In this document: piece after piece, positions 47,739-57,326 of the stretch
Position numbering within the stretch: the first letter of the stretch is position 1
Layout: each line of letters begins with the position of its first letter
Assembly (NCBI RefSeq): GCF_002237555.1
Contig: NZ_CP022540.1
Location: 2,919,001 to 2,983,000, forward strand
DNA from: Antarctobacter heliothermus
GTDB taxonomy: Bacteria; Pseudomonadota; Alphaproteobacteria; Rhodobacterales; Rhodobacteraceae
Direction of reading: 5' to 3'
Length of the DNA stretch: 64,000 bases
The notes under the pieces: generated by a model
What the model was told of the DNA's origin: nothing
What the model saw: the letters and a program-made list of their open reading frames with translations, nothing else
Database searches by the model: none
Translations under genes and position numbers: made by a program

Positions 47739-49004
47739 ATGAAGTCATCGTTTTACCTGAGCGTCGCGGCCCTGGCGTTGAGCGCGGGCATCGCCCACGC
47801 TGAAAAACTGACTGTCTTCGGTCCGTGGCTTGGCCCGGACCAGGAAGCCGTCCAGACCGTGTTGAGCGCCTTTGCAGAGCAGTCCGGCCATGATGTGTCC
47901 TACGTCGGCTCTGACAGCTTTGAGCAGCAGATCGTCGTCGACGCCGAGGCCGGTTCGGCCCCACATGTTGCCGTCTTTCCGCAGCCGGGGTTGGCGTCCG
48001 ACATGGCGTCGCGGGGTTTCCTGACACCTCTCAAGGATGGCACCGCCGATTGGATCCGCGAAAATTATGCGGCGGGCGATAGCTGGGTCAGTCTGGGGTC
48101 CTATGCGGACGCGGGTGGGGCGGAAAAGCTGTTTGGTTTTTTCTACAAGGTCGATGTGAAATCGCTGGTCTGGTACAGCCCCGAGAACTTTGAGGACTTT
48201 GGATACGACGTCCCGACCACCATGGAAGAGCTCAAGGCGCTTGAGGCGCAGATGATCGAGGACGGTGAGACGCCTTGGTGTATCGGTCTGGGATCGGGTG
48301 GGGCGACCGGTTGGCCAGCAACCGACTGGGTCGAGGACATGATGCTGCGCACCCAGTCGCCAGAGGTTTATGACCAGTGGGTCGCCAATGAAATCCCCTT
48401 TGACGATCCCGCCGTCGTCGGCGCAATCGAGGCATTCGGCGCGTTCATCGAGGACGGCAAGGTGGCGGGTGGCCGTGGCGCGGTGGCCTCGACCGATTTC
48501 CGTGACAGCCCCAAGGGTCTGTTCGATGCGCCGCCGCAGTGCATGATGCATCATCAGGCGTCGTTCATTCCGGCCTTCTTCCCCGAAGGCACCGAGGTCG
48601 GTCTGGACGCTGATTTCTTCTATTTCCCCGCCTACGAGGGCAAGGATCTGGGCCAGCCAGTTCTGGGGGCAGGGACGCTCTGGGCGATTACCAACGAAAA
48701 TCAGGCAGCCCATGATCTGATCGCCTTTTTGCAAACCAGCGAGGCGCATGAAATCTGGATGGAACTGGGCGGTTTCCTGACCCCGCTCAAAACCGTGGAT
48801 ACCTCCAAGTTTTCGGATGAGCCCACGGCCAAGATGAACGGCATTTTGCTGGACGCCACGACCTTTCGGTTTGATGGGTCCGACCTGATGCCCGGCGGCG
48901 TCGGAGCGGGCAGCTTTTGGACCGGCATGGTGGATTATGCGGGCGGCAAACCCGCCGCCGATGTGGCCAAGGCGATCCAGAACAGCTGGGATGCGCTGAA
49001 GTAA
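47739..49004 (+). CDS. aglE: Alpha-glucoside ABC transporter, substrate-binding protein AglE
   Basis: The protein is 421 residues with GGGAGGA upstream of the ATG at 47739. A signal peptide ends at GIAHA/EKL (residue ~22). The mature protein is a family 1 solute-binding protein (KLTVFGPWLGPDQEAVQTVL, LWAITNENQAAHDLIAF) with many aromatic and acidic residues for sugar binding in the periplasm. It is the first gene of the operon and is followed by an mRNA hairpin. Confidence 0.92.
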   Translation: MKSSFYLSVAALALSAGIAHAEKLTVFGPWLGPDQEAVQTVLSAFAEQSGHDVSYVGSDSFEQQIVVDAEAGSAPHVAVFPQPGLASDMASRGFLTPLKDGTADWIRENYAAGDSWVSLGSYADAGGAEKLFGFFYKVDVKSLVWYSPENFEDFGYDVPTTMEELKALEAQMIEDGETPWCIGLGSGGATGWPATDWVEDMMLRTQSPEVYDQWVANEIPFDDPAVVGAIEAFGAFIEDGKVAGGRGAVASTDFRDSPKGLFDAPPQCMMHHQASFIPAFFPEGTEVGLDADFFYFPAYEGKDLGQPVLGAGTLWAITNENQAAHDLIAFLQTSEAHEIWMELGGFLTPLKTVDTSKFSDEPTAKMNGILLDATTFRFDGSDLMPGGVGAGSFWTGMVDYAGGKPAADVAKAIQNSWDALK

Positions 49005-49025
49005 ACCCGTACTCGGGAACACGGG

Positions 49026-49047
49026 CTGTCCCGCCTTCGCGGGGCAG
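49026..49047 (+). repeat. Intercistronic hairpin between aglE and aglF
   Basis: CTGTCCCGC and GCGGGGCAG pair around a CTTC loop. There is no U-tract. Such hairpins after binding-protein genes commonly protect the upstream mRNA, giving more binding protein than permease. Confidence 0.65.
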
Positions 49048-49097
49048 ATATCGGGTCAAGTGGCCACAACAGCAGCATAATTTGGGGGTAGAGCGCC

Positions 49098-50117
49098 ATG
49101 CATCCGGCATTGCAGGGGCTTTTGACAATCGTGATCGGCGTGGGGGCCTGCCTGAGCTATTTCTGGGCCTCGAACCAGTTCCTCGACCGTGTGCTGTTTC
49201 CGGCCAAAGGCCCCAACGCCGGGCGCAACATCAACCGCGCCAACATGATCCGGCCCTGGCTGTTTCTGTTCCCCGCGCTGTTCGCGCTGTCGCTGTATCT
49301 GGCCTACCCGGTGTTCGAGACCATCCGCCTGTCGCTGACGGACCGGGTGACCCAGCCGGATGGGACGACGGTTTATCACTTCGTGGGACTGGGCAACTAC
49401 ATCCAGATGTCCGGCGATCCCAAGTTTTGGGAGGCGCTGTGGAACAATATGCTTTGGCTGATCGTGGTGCCGGCCCTGTCCACCGCCTTTGGCCTGATGG
49501 CGGCGCAACTGACGGATCGCATAACCTGGGGCAATGTGGCGAAATCGCTGATCTTTATGCCGATGGCGATCTCCTTTGTCGGTGCTGCGGTGATCTGGAA
49601 ACTGATCTATGACGCCCGCCCTCCCGATGCCGCACAGATCGGGGTGCTCAACGCAGTTTATGTGTCGCTGACCGGCAATGACCCGCAGCAATGGCTGACG
49701 GTGCCGTTCTGGAACAGCTTTTTGCTGATGGTGGTGCTGGTCTGGATTCAGACTGGGTTCGCCATGGTGATCCTGTCAGCGGCGCTGCGCGGCATCCCCG
49801 AGGAAACCATCGAGGCGGCGATCGTCGATGGTGCCAACCCGTTTCAGATTTTCTTCAAGATCAAGGTGCCGCAGATCATGCCAACCATCATGCTGGTCTG
49901 GACGACGATCACGCTGGTGGTGCTCAAGATCTTTGACATCGTCTTTGCCATGACCAACGGCCAATGGGGCACGCAGGTGCTGGCCAACTACATGTTCAAC
50001 CAGCTGTTTGTGACGCGCGACTGGGGCGTCGGATCGGCCTCGGCCATGGTGATCATGCTGCTGGTCACGCCGATCCTTGTCTGGAACGTGCGGCAGGCCC
50101 GCAAGGAAATGCGCTGA
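49098..50117 (+). CDS. aglF: Alpha-glucoside ABC transporter permease AglF
   Basis: The protein is 339 residues with about seven or eight membrane helices. The ABC-permease EAA loop reads EAAIVDGANPFQIFFKIKVP. An N-terminal extra helix (LLTIVIGVGACLSYFW) precedes the usual MalF-like start RPWLFLFPALFAL. It forms the channel with AglG; the aglG ATG follows 13 bases after its stop. Confidence 0.92.
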   Translation: MHPALQGLLTIVIGVGACLSYFWASNQFLDRVLFPAKGPNAGRNINRANMIRPWLFLFPALFALSLYLAYPVFETIRLSLTDRVTQPDGTTVYHFVGLGNYIQMSGDPKFWEALWNNMLWLIVVPALSTAFGLMAAQLTDRITWGNVAKSLIFMPMAISFVGAAVIWKLIYDARPPDAAQIGVLNAVYVSLTGNDPQQWLTVPFWNSFLLMVVLVWIQTGFAMVILSAALRGIPEETIEAAIVDGANPFQIFFKIKVPQIMPTIMLVWTTITLVVLKIFDIVFAMTNGQWGTQVLANYMFNQLFVTRDWGVGSASAMVIMLLVTPILVWNVRQARKEMR

Positions 50118-50130
50118 GAGAGGCGACGAC

Positions 50131-51465
50131 ATGGACAACATCGCAGGCCATAAATCCTCACTCACATGGGCGGTTCACATCTCGGTCGTTCTGTTGGTGG
50201 CGCTCTGGCTGTTTCCAACCGTGGGGCTGTTCGTGTCGTCCTTTCGGACGGCGGACCAGATTGCCAGCTCTGGCTGGTGGAACGCCATGTTCCCCACGGA
50301 GCAAAGCCTGACATTGCGCACCGCCGACCCGGACGCGCAGGTGCAGCAGGACGGCGTTTATGTGATCGAGGGCAATCTGTTTGCCGTCGAAGGGCGTGAT
50401 CCCGCGCCGATCTCGACCTTTGGCATCTCATCGCGCGATGTGTCGGCATTTCAGCCGGGCGACACCGCAGAATTGCGCGACGGCAGCGCGCTCACCCTTC
50501 AGGCTAACGGCGACTACCGTCTGGTGAGCGCTGAAGAGATCACTGGCACTCGTGGCAGCCGCGTCTTTGTCAGCGCTGAAATCCCGCCAGAATTCACCCT
50601 GCGCAACTATGACACCGTTCTAGGTCAAGACGTGGTGCAACGCCTGCTGATGTTTGTCGGTGCGGGTCTGGTGCTGTGGGGCGTTGCGCGCTTTGTGCTG
50701 TCATCGCAACCGCCCGTCGTTGCGCAGGCACTGCCTGTTGTGGCGGGTCTGGCGCTAATGGCGGCGCTTGCTGTCGGGTTTGGCCTGTCCAGCGGTGCGG
50801 CCGAGGGCGCGCAGACCACGGATGATATGGCGCGCGCCTTTCTTAGCACGCTGACGGTGACGATCCCCGCCACCATCATCCCGATCGTCGTCGCGGCCTT
50901 TGCCGCCTATGCGCTGGCGTGGATGGATTTTCCGGGCCGCGCGCTGCTGATCGCCTTTGTCGTCGGGCTGCTGGTGGTGCCGCTGCAACTGGCCCTGATC
51001 CCGCTGCTCAAGCTGCACCTGAGCATGGGTATCGGCAAGGGCTACCTTGGTGTCTGGTTGGCGCACACCGGGTTTGGTTTGCCGCTGGCGGTGTACTTGC
51101 TGCGCAACTACATGGTGGGGTTGCCGCGCGACATCATTGAAAACGCCCGCGTCGACGGTGCGACGGAATTCCAGATCTTTACCAAGATCATCCTGCCGCT
51201 GTCCTTTCCCGCGCTGGCCAGCTTTGCGATTTTCCAGTTTCTGTGGACGTGGAACGACCTGCTGGTGGCCAAGGTGTTCCTGATCGACGCCTCCGGGCAG
51301 ACGACCGTGATGACCAACCAAATCGTCGAGCTGCTGGGCACCCGTGGCGGCAACTGGGAAATCCTTGCCACGGCGGCCTTTGTGTCGATCGCAGTGCCGC
51401 TGGTCGTCTTTTTCGCAATGCAACGATACCTCGTGCGCGGCCTGTTGGCCGGCTCGGTGAAATGA
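50131..51465 (+). CDS. aglG: Alpha-glucoside ABC transporter permease AglG, with large insertion
   Basis: The protein is 444 residues, longer than a normal ~280-380 residue MalG-type permease. After helix 1 (HISVVLLVALWLFPTVGLFVS cut at its middle by the membrane) there is a ~130-residue soluble, strand-like insert (about residues 45-165: VYVIEGNLFAVEG, RDGSALTLQANGDY), then two added helices before the regular permease core. The EAA loop is ENARVDGATEFQIFTKIILP. The insert would lie in the periplasm. Confidence 0.9.
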   Translation: MDNIAGHKSSLTWAVHISVVLLVALWLFPTVGLFVSSFRTADQIASSGWWNAMFPTEQSLTLRTADPDAQVQQDGVYVIEGNLFAVEGRDPAPISTFGISSRDVSAFQPGDTAELRDGSALTLQANGDYRLVSAEEITGTRGSRVFVSAEIPPEFTLRNYDTVLGQDVVQRLLMFVGAGLVLWGVARFVLSSQPPVVAQALPVVAGLALMAALAVGFGLSSGAAEGAQTTDDMARAFLSTLTVTIPATIIPIVVAAFAAYALAWMDFPGRALLIAFVVGLLVVPLQLALIPLLKLHLSMGIGKGYLGVWLAHTGFGLPLAVYLLRNYMVGLPRDIIENARVDGATEFQIFTKIILPLSFPALASFAIFQFLWTWNDLLVAKVFLIDASGQTTVMTNQIVELLGTRGGNWEILATAAFVSIAVPLVVFFAMQRYLVRGLLAGSVK

Positions 51466-51471
51466 CAACGC

Positions 51472-51541
51472 GCCCCGGGCCTGAATCCGGGGCCTCTGAC
51501 AACGGGCACGGGGGCAATGGGTCCCGGGTCAGGCCCGGGAC
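51472..51541 (+). repeat. Two GC-rich hairpins between aglG and aglA
   Basis: GCCCCGG/CCGGGGC (51472-51493) and GTCCCGGG/CCCGGGAC with loop TCAGG (51521-51541) lie within the 90-base gap. They resemble interspersed CCCGGG palindromes and may tune expression of aglA and aglK. Confidence 0.65.
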
Positions 51542-51555
51542 GGGAAACGGACCTC

Positions 51556-53211
51556 ATGAACGTGATTGAAAAGGCAAAGCCAGGACTCACCGCTGACAAG
51601 GATTGGTGGCGCGGCGCGGTGATCTATCAGATCTATCCCCGCAGCTATCAGGACAGCAACGGCGATGGCGTCGGCGACCTGAACGGCATCACCGCGCGGC
51701 TGCCCTATGTGGCCAGCCTTGGGGTCGACGCCATCTGGATCTCCCCCTTCTTCACCTCGCCGATGAAGGACTTCGGCTATGACGTCAGCGATTATTGCGA
51801 CGTTGACCCGATGTTCGGCACCCTGTCGGATTGCGACGTTCTGGTGGACACGGCGCACAAGCTGGGTGTGCGGGTGATGATCGACCAGGTGCTGTCGCAT
51901 ACATCGGATCAGCACCCTTGGTTCGTTGAGAGTCGCGCAAATCGCGACAACCCCAAGGCCGACTGGTACGTCTGGGCCGACCCCAAGCCGGACGGCACAC
52001 CGCCGACAAACTGGTTGTCAATCTTTGGCGGCTCTGCCTGGCAATGGGATGCGCGACGCGAGCAGTATTACATGCACAACTTCCTGACGTCGCAACCGGA
52101 TCTGAACTTTCACAACCCCGAGGTTCAGAACGCCCTGCTGGACAGCGTGCGGTTTTGGCTGGACCGGGGGGTGGACGGATTCCGGCTGGACACCATCAAC
52201 TTCTACTTCCATGACCAGCAGTTGCGCGACAACCCGCCTTTGCCGATAGATCAGCGCGATGCCTCCATTGCGCCGCGCGTGAACCCCTACAATCACCAGT
52301 TGCATCTCTACGACAAGAACCAGCCAGAGAACCTGGCCTTTCTGGAACGCTTTCGCGCGCTACTGGACGAATACCCCGACACAACCGCCGTGGGTGAGGT
52401 AGGCGATGCCCAAAGTGGGCTAGAGATCATGGGGCAGTACACCTCGGGCAATGATCGCGTCCACATGTGCTATTCCTTCGAATTCCTGTCGGGCGATCAA
52501 CCCGATGCGGCACGCATTGCCGATGTCATGGGCCGGGTGGATGACGTGGTCACAGACGGTTGGGCTTGCTGGGCCTTTTCCAACCATGACGTGATGCGCC
52601 ATGCCTCGCGCTGGGATCTGACGCCCTCTGCGCAAAAGGCCTTTGCCACGTTGATGATGTGCCTGCGTGGCTCTGTCTGCCTGTATCAGGGGGAGGAGTT
52701 GGGCCTGCCGGAGGCCGATGTGCCCTTTGAGGATCTGCAAGATCCCTACGGGATCGAATTCTGGCCCGAGTTCAAGGGCCGCGACGGCTGTCGCACGCCC
52801 ATGGTTTGGGAGCCGTCCAACCAGAATGGCGGCTTTTCCGAAGCGACCCCGTGGCTGCCGGTCAGCCACGCGCATCTGCCTTTGGCAGTCGCGGCGCAGG
52901 AACAGGATCCGGGCGCGCTGTTGCACCACTATCGCAAGGCGATCCATTTCCGGCGGGCGTATCCGGCGCTGGTCAAGGGCAGCCATGACCGGGTGAAATC
53001 CACCGGGACCATCGTGCATTTCACCCGCAGTTTTGAAGGAGAAGATGTCTTTGTTGCGGTCAACCTCAGCGGTGAGCCGGCGGTGATGGACATGCCTGCC
53101 GGTGACTGGCTGCAGATCGGGCAGGAGCTGGGCAGCGCCCATGCGGCCCCCGATGGCAAGTTGCACCTTGGACCATGGCAGCCCGCGCTGGCGCGGCGCG
53201 CGAACACTTAA
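51556..53211 (+). CDS. aglA: Alpha-glucosidase AglA (GH13)
   Basis: The protein is 551 residues and cytoplasmic (no signal peptide). The GH13 barrel starts WWRGAVIYQIYPRSY. Catalytic residues: nucleophile Asp212 in GFRLDTINF, acid/base Glu281 in AVGEVGD, and stabiliser Asp345 in FSNHDVMR. It hydrolyses imported alpha-glucosides such as sucrose, maltose or trehalose, releasing glucose for Glk. The start at 51556 is chosen over 51517, which falls in the palindromes. Confidence 0.93.
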   Translation: MNVIEKAKPGLTADKDWWRGAVIYQIYPRSYQDSNGDGVGDLNGITARLPYVASLGVDAIWISPFFTSPMKDFGYDVSDYCDVDPMFGTLSDCDVLVDTAHKLGVRVMIDQVLSHTSDQHPWFVESRANRDNPKADWYVWADPKPDGTPPTNWLSIFGGSAWQWDARREQYYMHNFLTSQPDLNFHNPEVQNALLDSVRFWLDRGVDGFRLDTINFYFHDQQLRDNPPLPIDQRDASIAPRVNPYNHQLHLYDKNQPENLAFLERFRALLDEYPDTTAVGEVGDAQSGLEIMGQYTSGNDRVHMCYSFEFLSGDQPDAARIADVMGRVDDVVTDGWACWAFSNHDVMRHASRWDLTPSAQKAFATLMMCLRGSVCLYQGEELGLPEADVPFEDLQDPYGIEFWPEFKGRDGCRTPMVWEPSNQNGGFSEATPWLPVSHAHLPLAVAAQEQDPGALLHHYRKAIHFRRAYPALVKGSHDRVKSTGTIVHFTRSFEGEDVFVAVNLSGEPAVMDMPAGDWLQIGQELGSAHAAPDGKLHLGPWQPALARRANT

Positions 53212-53227
53212 ATAAGGGGGAGCGGGC

Positions 53228-54316
53228 ATGGCCACTCTGAAACTGACCGATGTCGAAAAGACCTATGGCGGTGCCGTTCAGGTGCTGCGCGACATCAATC
53301 TGGACATCGCACAGGGTGAGTTGATTGTCTTTGTCGGACCGTCGGGCTGTGGCAAGTCCACGCTGTTGCGGATGATCGCCGGGCTGGAAAAGATCACTGG
53401 CGGCACACTGGAAATCGACGGGCAGGAGGTCAACGACGTGCCGCCCGCGCAACGTGGCATCGCGATGGTGTTCCAGAGCTACGCTTTGTACCCGCACATG
53501 ACGGTGCGTGAGAACATGAGTTTTGCGCTCAAGCTGGCCAAGAAATCCCCGGCCGAGATCGAAGAGGCGGTGAACCGGGCGGCGACGATGCTGCAACTGG
53601 ACCCTTACCTTGATCGTCTGCCCAAGGCGCTGTCCGGCGGACAGCGACAGCGGGTGGCGATCGGGCGGTCGATTGTGCGGGACCCCAAAGTGTATCTGTT
53701 CGATGAGCCGTTGTCGAACCTTGACGCCGCGCTGCGCGTGGCGACACGGATCGAGATTGCCCAGCTGAAGGAGCAGATGCCAGACCGGACCATGATTTAT
53801 GTCACCCACGATCAGGTCGAGGCGATGACGTTGGCGACCCGCATCGTGGTGCTGGCGAACAAGGGGATCGCGCAGGTGGGCGCGCCGCTGGAACTGTACG
53901 AGCGGCCCAACAGCGAATTTGTGGCGCAGTTTATCGGCTCTCCGGCGATGAACCTGCTTCCGGGCGAGGTGATCGCCACGGGGCCGCGGACGACCGTCAA
54001 ACTGGAGGGCGGTGGCACGGCCTTGTCCGACTATCCGACCAGCGGGGCGGACATGGGATTGAGGGTCAACGTGGGCGTCCGGCCAGAGGATTTTGTCGCC
54101 GCCGAGGGGGAGGCGGTGTTCTCCGGCACGGTCAATATTATCGAGGCTTTGGGAGAGGTCACGCTGCTGTATTTCGAGGCCCAGCAGGGAGGCGATCCGG
54201 TGATCGCCAAGCTGCCCGGCATTCACCATGAAATGCGGGGCAAGACGGTCTCTTTGGGGGCCGCGCCGGAGAAGGTGCATCTGTTCGCCGATGGGGTGTC
54301 GCTGTTGTATCGGTGA
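53228..54316 (+). CDS. aglK: Alpha-glucoside ABC transporter ATP-binding protein AglK
   Basis: The protein is 362 residues. Walker A is GPSGCGKSTLL (Lys43), signature LSGGQRQRVAIGRS, Walker B VYLFDEPLSNLDA and switch His in YVTHDQVEAM; the C-terminal ~120 residues are the TOBE regulatory part typical of MalK/UgpC proteins. AGGGGGAGCG precedes the ATG. It energises AglF/AglG and is the last operon gene. Confidence 0.95.
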   Translation: MATLKLTDVEKTYGGAVQVLRDINLDIAQGELIVFVGPSGCGKSTLLRMIAGLEKITGGTLEIDGQEVNDVPPAQRGIAMVFQSYALYPHMTVRENMSFALKLAKKSPAEIEEAVNRAATMLQLDPYLDRLPKALSGGQRQRVAIGRSIVRDPKVYLFDEPLSNLDAALRVATRIEIAQLKEQMPDRTMIYVTHDQVEAMTLATRIVVLANKGIAQVGAPLELYERPNSEFVAQFIGSPAMNLLPGEVIATGPRTTVKLEGGGTALSDYPTSGADMGLRVNVGVRPEDFVAAEGEAVFSGTVNIIEALGEVTLLYFEAQQGGDPVIAKLPGIHHEMRGKTVSLGAAPEKVHLFADGVSLLYR

Positions 54317-54624
54317 GGGTGTCCACGCGTGGACAGAACTCGGGGTGTGAAAAATCAAGGGGTTACAGAGGCGATTTAATCTTTTGTTTGGAAAGAGCGG
54401 TCCGAAAGGGCTGCTCTTTTTCGACAGAAGTGTGGGAAGATGGCCCTTTTTGCAGCCTGCCACAGCCTTGGACAAGGCGGGCCTATCTGGGGGCTGCTGA
54501 TTGATCAGATCATAGGGCGCGCGATTGGGCCACCCGTCTGGAAAACTGCATGTGATGGCACGAAGCACAACTCTCGTGCCGATTGTTCAAATGGCTGTCG
54601 GATAGGGTGTTATCGGGCGGATTT
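54317..54624. other. Gap between aglK and the IS1182-type element
   Basis: Besides the terminator at 54392 this holds about 200 bases without a recognisable gene. It is the junction between the conserved agl locus and the accessory block. Confidence 0.5.
54392..54425 (+). terminator. Terminator of the agl operon
   Basis: AAAGAGC and GCTCTTT form the stem base around a 15-base loop with extra pairing, followed by TTTTT. Confidence 0.8.
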
Positions 54625-56240
54625 TGTTGAAAAAGTCGGCCTGAGAACGTGTTTTGGGCTGCCCTCATCCTCGAGTGTCACCGTTTGGTTCGGGCAATCG
54701 CCCGTCGCGCCGCCTTTTGGCGTTTATCTGGCCGCTTAGATCATGCCGCGGCCTCCGAGTTGGCGCACTGCTGCCGCAGCTTCGCGAGTTTTCGGAGGTT
54801 CTGGGCGATGGCGGCGAGCAGGAATTCGTCCTTGGCGCCATTGGGGCCGCGCAGGCGTAGCCGGTTTAGGCCGAGGATGCGCTTCAGATGGGCGAAGAGC
54901 ATCTCTACTTTCTTCCGCTTGTCTCGGGATACCTTGTAGGCCTTGGTCTTGCGGCATTCGCGGGCGAACTCGCGTGCTTCCTCGTGGGGTTCTCGGGTGA
55001 CGTATCGGGCCTCCGCTTTCGGGCAGCAGATTTCTTTGGATGGACAGGCTTGGCATGTCGCCTTCAAGGCACGATATTTCTTCCGCCCTCCGGTGTCCTG
55101 CCCCCGGTTCGGATCGGAGTAGTTCCGGCGATATTGCTTGAGGGCGTGACCCTCGGGGCAGATGTATTGATCATTCGCCTCGTCCCATTCGAAGTCGGAC
55201 CTGGACCAGGTGCCATCGGTCCGCTCTGATTTGTCGATGACAGGGATGAAGGGGATGATGCTGCGCTTCTCGACCAGCCATCCAAGGTTCTCGGCATTGC
55301 CGTAGGCGGTGTCCACTGCCCGGCAGTGCATCGCGCAGCGATGTCACGAGAGGGGCAGTCAGCCAATCCGGTCTGATCCCGAACCGTTTCTCGGTTCTGT
55401 CGAGCATCGTGCGCGACGCCCCAACCTCAGCCTGCCGGATTGCCCGTGTCGCCTCAACATCCATGATGACCGAGCTCTTGGTGTCGATCAGGTAGTTGGT
55501 CGCATAGGCAAAATACGGGCGGCTTTCCTAGGCGCGGGTCCATTGCGCAGCCGGATCGGACCTGGTCACGACTTCGGCTGGACCGGTGATGCGGCTCCGA
55601 AGGCGGCATCGTCGAGTGTTTCCAGATATTCGCGTGCCGCCCGGTTTCCGGCCTCGCGCGCGACCTCCGGGCTCCAGTCTTCGGCCGCAATAGACCGGAC
55701 CTTATTGGCGTCAGCCGGGATCAGGCTTGCGTCGACGGCCAATCCTTCACCCGCGACCAGATCCTCTCTCAGGCAGCGTTCGACAGTTGCCTCGAATACC
55801 TTCCGGAGCAGATCACTGTCACGGAACTTGCCATGACGATACCGGGAAAAGGTCGAATGATCCGGCACCTTCCCTTCCAGACCCAAACGGCAAAACCAGC
55901 GGTATGCAAGGTTCAGATGGACCTCATCGCAAAGGCGCCGCTCTGAACGGATTCCCATGACATAACCGATGACCAGCATCCGGATGATCAGCTCAGGATC
56001 GATCGAGGGACGCCCCATGTGGCTGTAGAACGGGCGCACGACTTCCCGCATGCCATCCACGTCGAGGAACCGGTCGATCTCGCGAAGCATATGACCGGAA
56101 GGAACATGACGCTCCAGATCGAAGACATAGAACAACTGTGCCGGTGCCGTTTGGATGCCCATCATGACGAAATCCTCCAATCCCCTCATAATCCAGTGAA
56201 TCAAAGGACTTGCCGCACTGCAACAAAGACTTTTTCAACA
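54625..56240 (-). mobile_element. Degenerate IS1182-type insertion sequence
   Basis: Inverted 13-base ends TGTTGAAAAAGTC (54625-54637) and GACTTTTTCAACA (56228-56240) flank about 1.6 kb with a broken IS1182-type transposase on the minus strand. No clear target duplication was seen. Confidence 0.8.
54741..56204 (-). pseudogene. IS1182-family transposase, broken by frameshifts and a stop
   Basis: The N-terminal part (56204-55566) reads FYVFDLERHVPSGHMLREID and HMGRPSIDPELIIRMLVIGY and includes the first DDE Asp region AVDASLIPADANK. The frame breaks after AASPVQPK; the next frame continues VTRSDPAAQWTRA, hits a TAG, then NYLIDTKSS and MDVEATRAIRQAEVGASRTM. A second shift near 55330 leads to VDTAYGNAENLGWL and the cysteine-rich C-terminal half (CQACPSKEICC, KVEMLFAHLKRILGL). 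At least two frameshifts and one nonsense codon make it inactive. Confidence 0.88.
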
Positions 56241-56312
56241 TGGTGTAATCTGAATCCGGCACTGCAAATCAGCTGGTAGACTGTACCGGCAACCAATTGG
56301 AGGAGCAGATAA

Positions 56313-57326
56313 ATGGAATATTTTGCTGGTTTGGATGTCTCGATGGAAGAGACGCATATTTGTGTGCTGGATCGCGATGGCACCTTGATCCGAGAAGGTA
56401 AGGCGCGTTCCTCGCCAGATGCGATTAGTGATTTTCTCGCGGCCGGTCCAACTTGTGTAGGCGTTGTGTTTGAGACCGGCAGGATGGCACCGATGCTATA
56501 CCATGGACTTACTGAACGCGGCATTCCAGTCCAGTGCATTGAAAGCAGGCAAGCCTATCAAGCCCTTAAATCTCTGGCGGGACACAAGTCTGATCGCAAT
56601 GACGCGCGCGGCCTGGCCCATCTGGCGCGGACCGGGTTCTACAAACCTACCCATGTCAAATCGCTGTCTGCTCATGCGATACGGTCACTGATCGCAGCAC
56701 GCAAGAAACTGGTCGGGCAGCGCGTGACGATCGACAATCAGATCCGTGGGCTGGTGGTCGTATTTGGTGTACGGTTGCCACGGGCACTGTCGCCTGCATT
56801 CAAAGATGCCGCTCTGAAAGTGAGTAATGGGGTTCCAGGTCTTCATGCTGCATTGAACGGATTGTTTGCAGCGCGTGAAGCAATATTGGCGGCCGTTGCT
56901 GCAATTGATGCCGATGTTAAAAAGACGGCCCGTAAATCCAAAACCTGCTCACGTCTTATGACCGTCCCAGGTGTCGGGCCGATCACGGCACTGGCTTTTG
57001 CGGCCGCAGTAGATGATCCGTCGAGGTTCCGACGATCGCGCGATGTCGGGCCGTACCTTGGGCTTGTCCCAAGGCGGCATCAGTCCGGAGAAGTAGACTA
57101 TGTCGGCAGCATCTCGAAACGGGGTGATACCAGGGTCCGAACGCTCCTGTACGAGGCGGCCAATGTCATGCTGACGAGGTATGCTGGCCCGCTCAAATTG
57201 AAGGAATGGGCGCTTGCGACTGGTGCGCGCTCAACAATGAGGAAGGCACGTGTGGCCCTGGCCAGACGACTCGCTATTGTCCTGCACGCGATGATGCGCG
57301 ACCAAACCGAATTCCAGTTCGCGTAA
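56313..57326 (+). CDS. IS110-family transposase (intact)
   Basis: The protein is 337 residues with AATTGGAGGAGC upstream of the ATG. The DEDD-type catalytic domain starts YFAGLDVSMEETHICV; VVFETGRMAP and HKSDRNDARGLAHLAR supply further acidic residues, and the C-terminal Tnp_20-like part has LMTVPGVGPITALAF and GPYLGLVPRRHQSGE. It lies only 73 bases from the right end of the IS1182-type element. IS110 elements lack classical inverted repeats, so its ends are not defined here. Confidence 0.93.
   Translation: MEYFAGLDVSMEETHICVLDRDGTLIREGKARSSPDAISDFLAAGPTCVGVVFETGRMAPMLYHGLTERGIPVQCIESRQAYQALKSLAGHKSDRNDARGLAHLARTGFYKPTHVKSLSAHAIRSLIAARKKLVGQRVTIDNQIRGLVVVFGVRLPRALSPAFKDAALKVSNGVPGLHAALNGLFAAREAILAAVAAIDADVKKTARKSKTCSRLMTVPGVGPITALAFAAAVDDPSRFRRSRDVGPYLGLVPRRHQSGEVDYVGSISKRGDTRVRTLLYEAANVMLTRYAGPLKLKEWALATGARSTMRKARVALARRLAIVLHAMMRDQTEFQFA

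Noticed and set aside
53066..54568. A 500-codon minus-strand frame opposite aglK
   Set aside because: aglK has all ABC ATPase motifs; the opposite frame has none.
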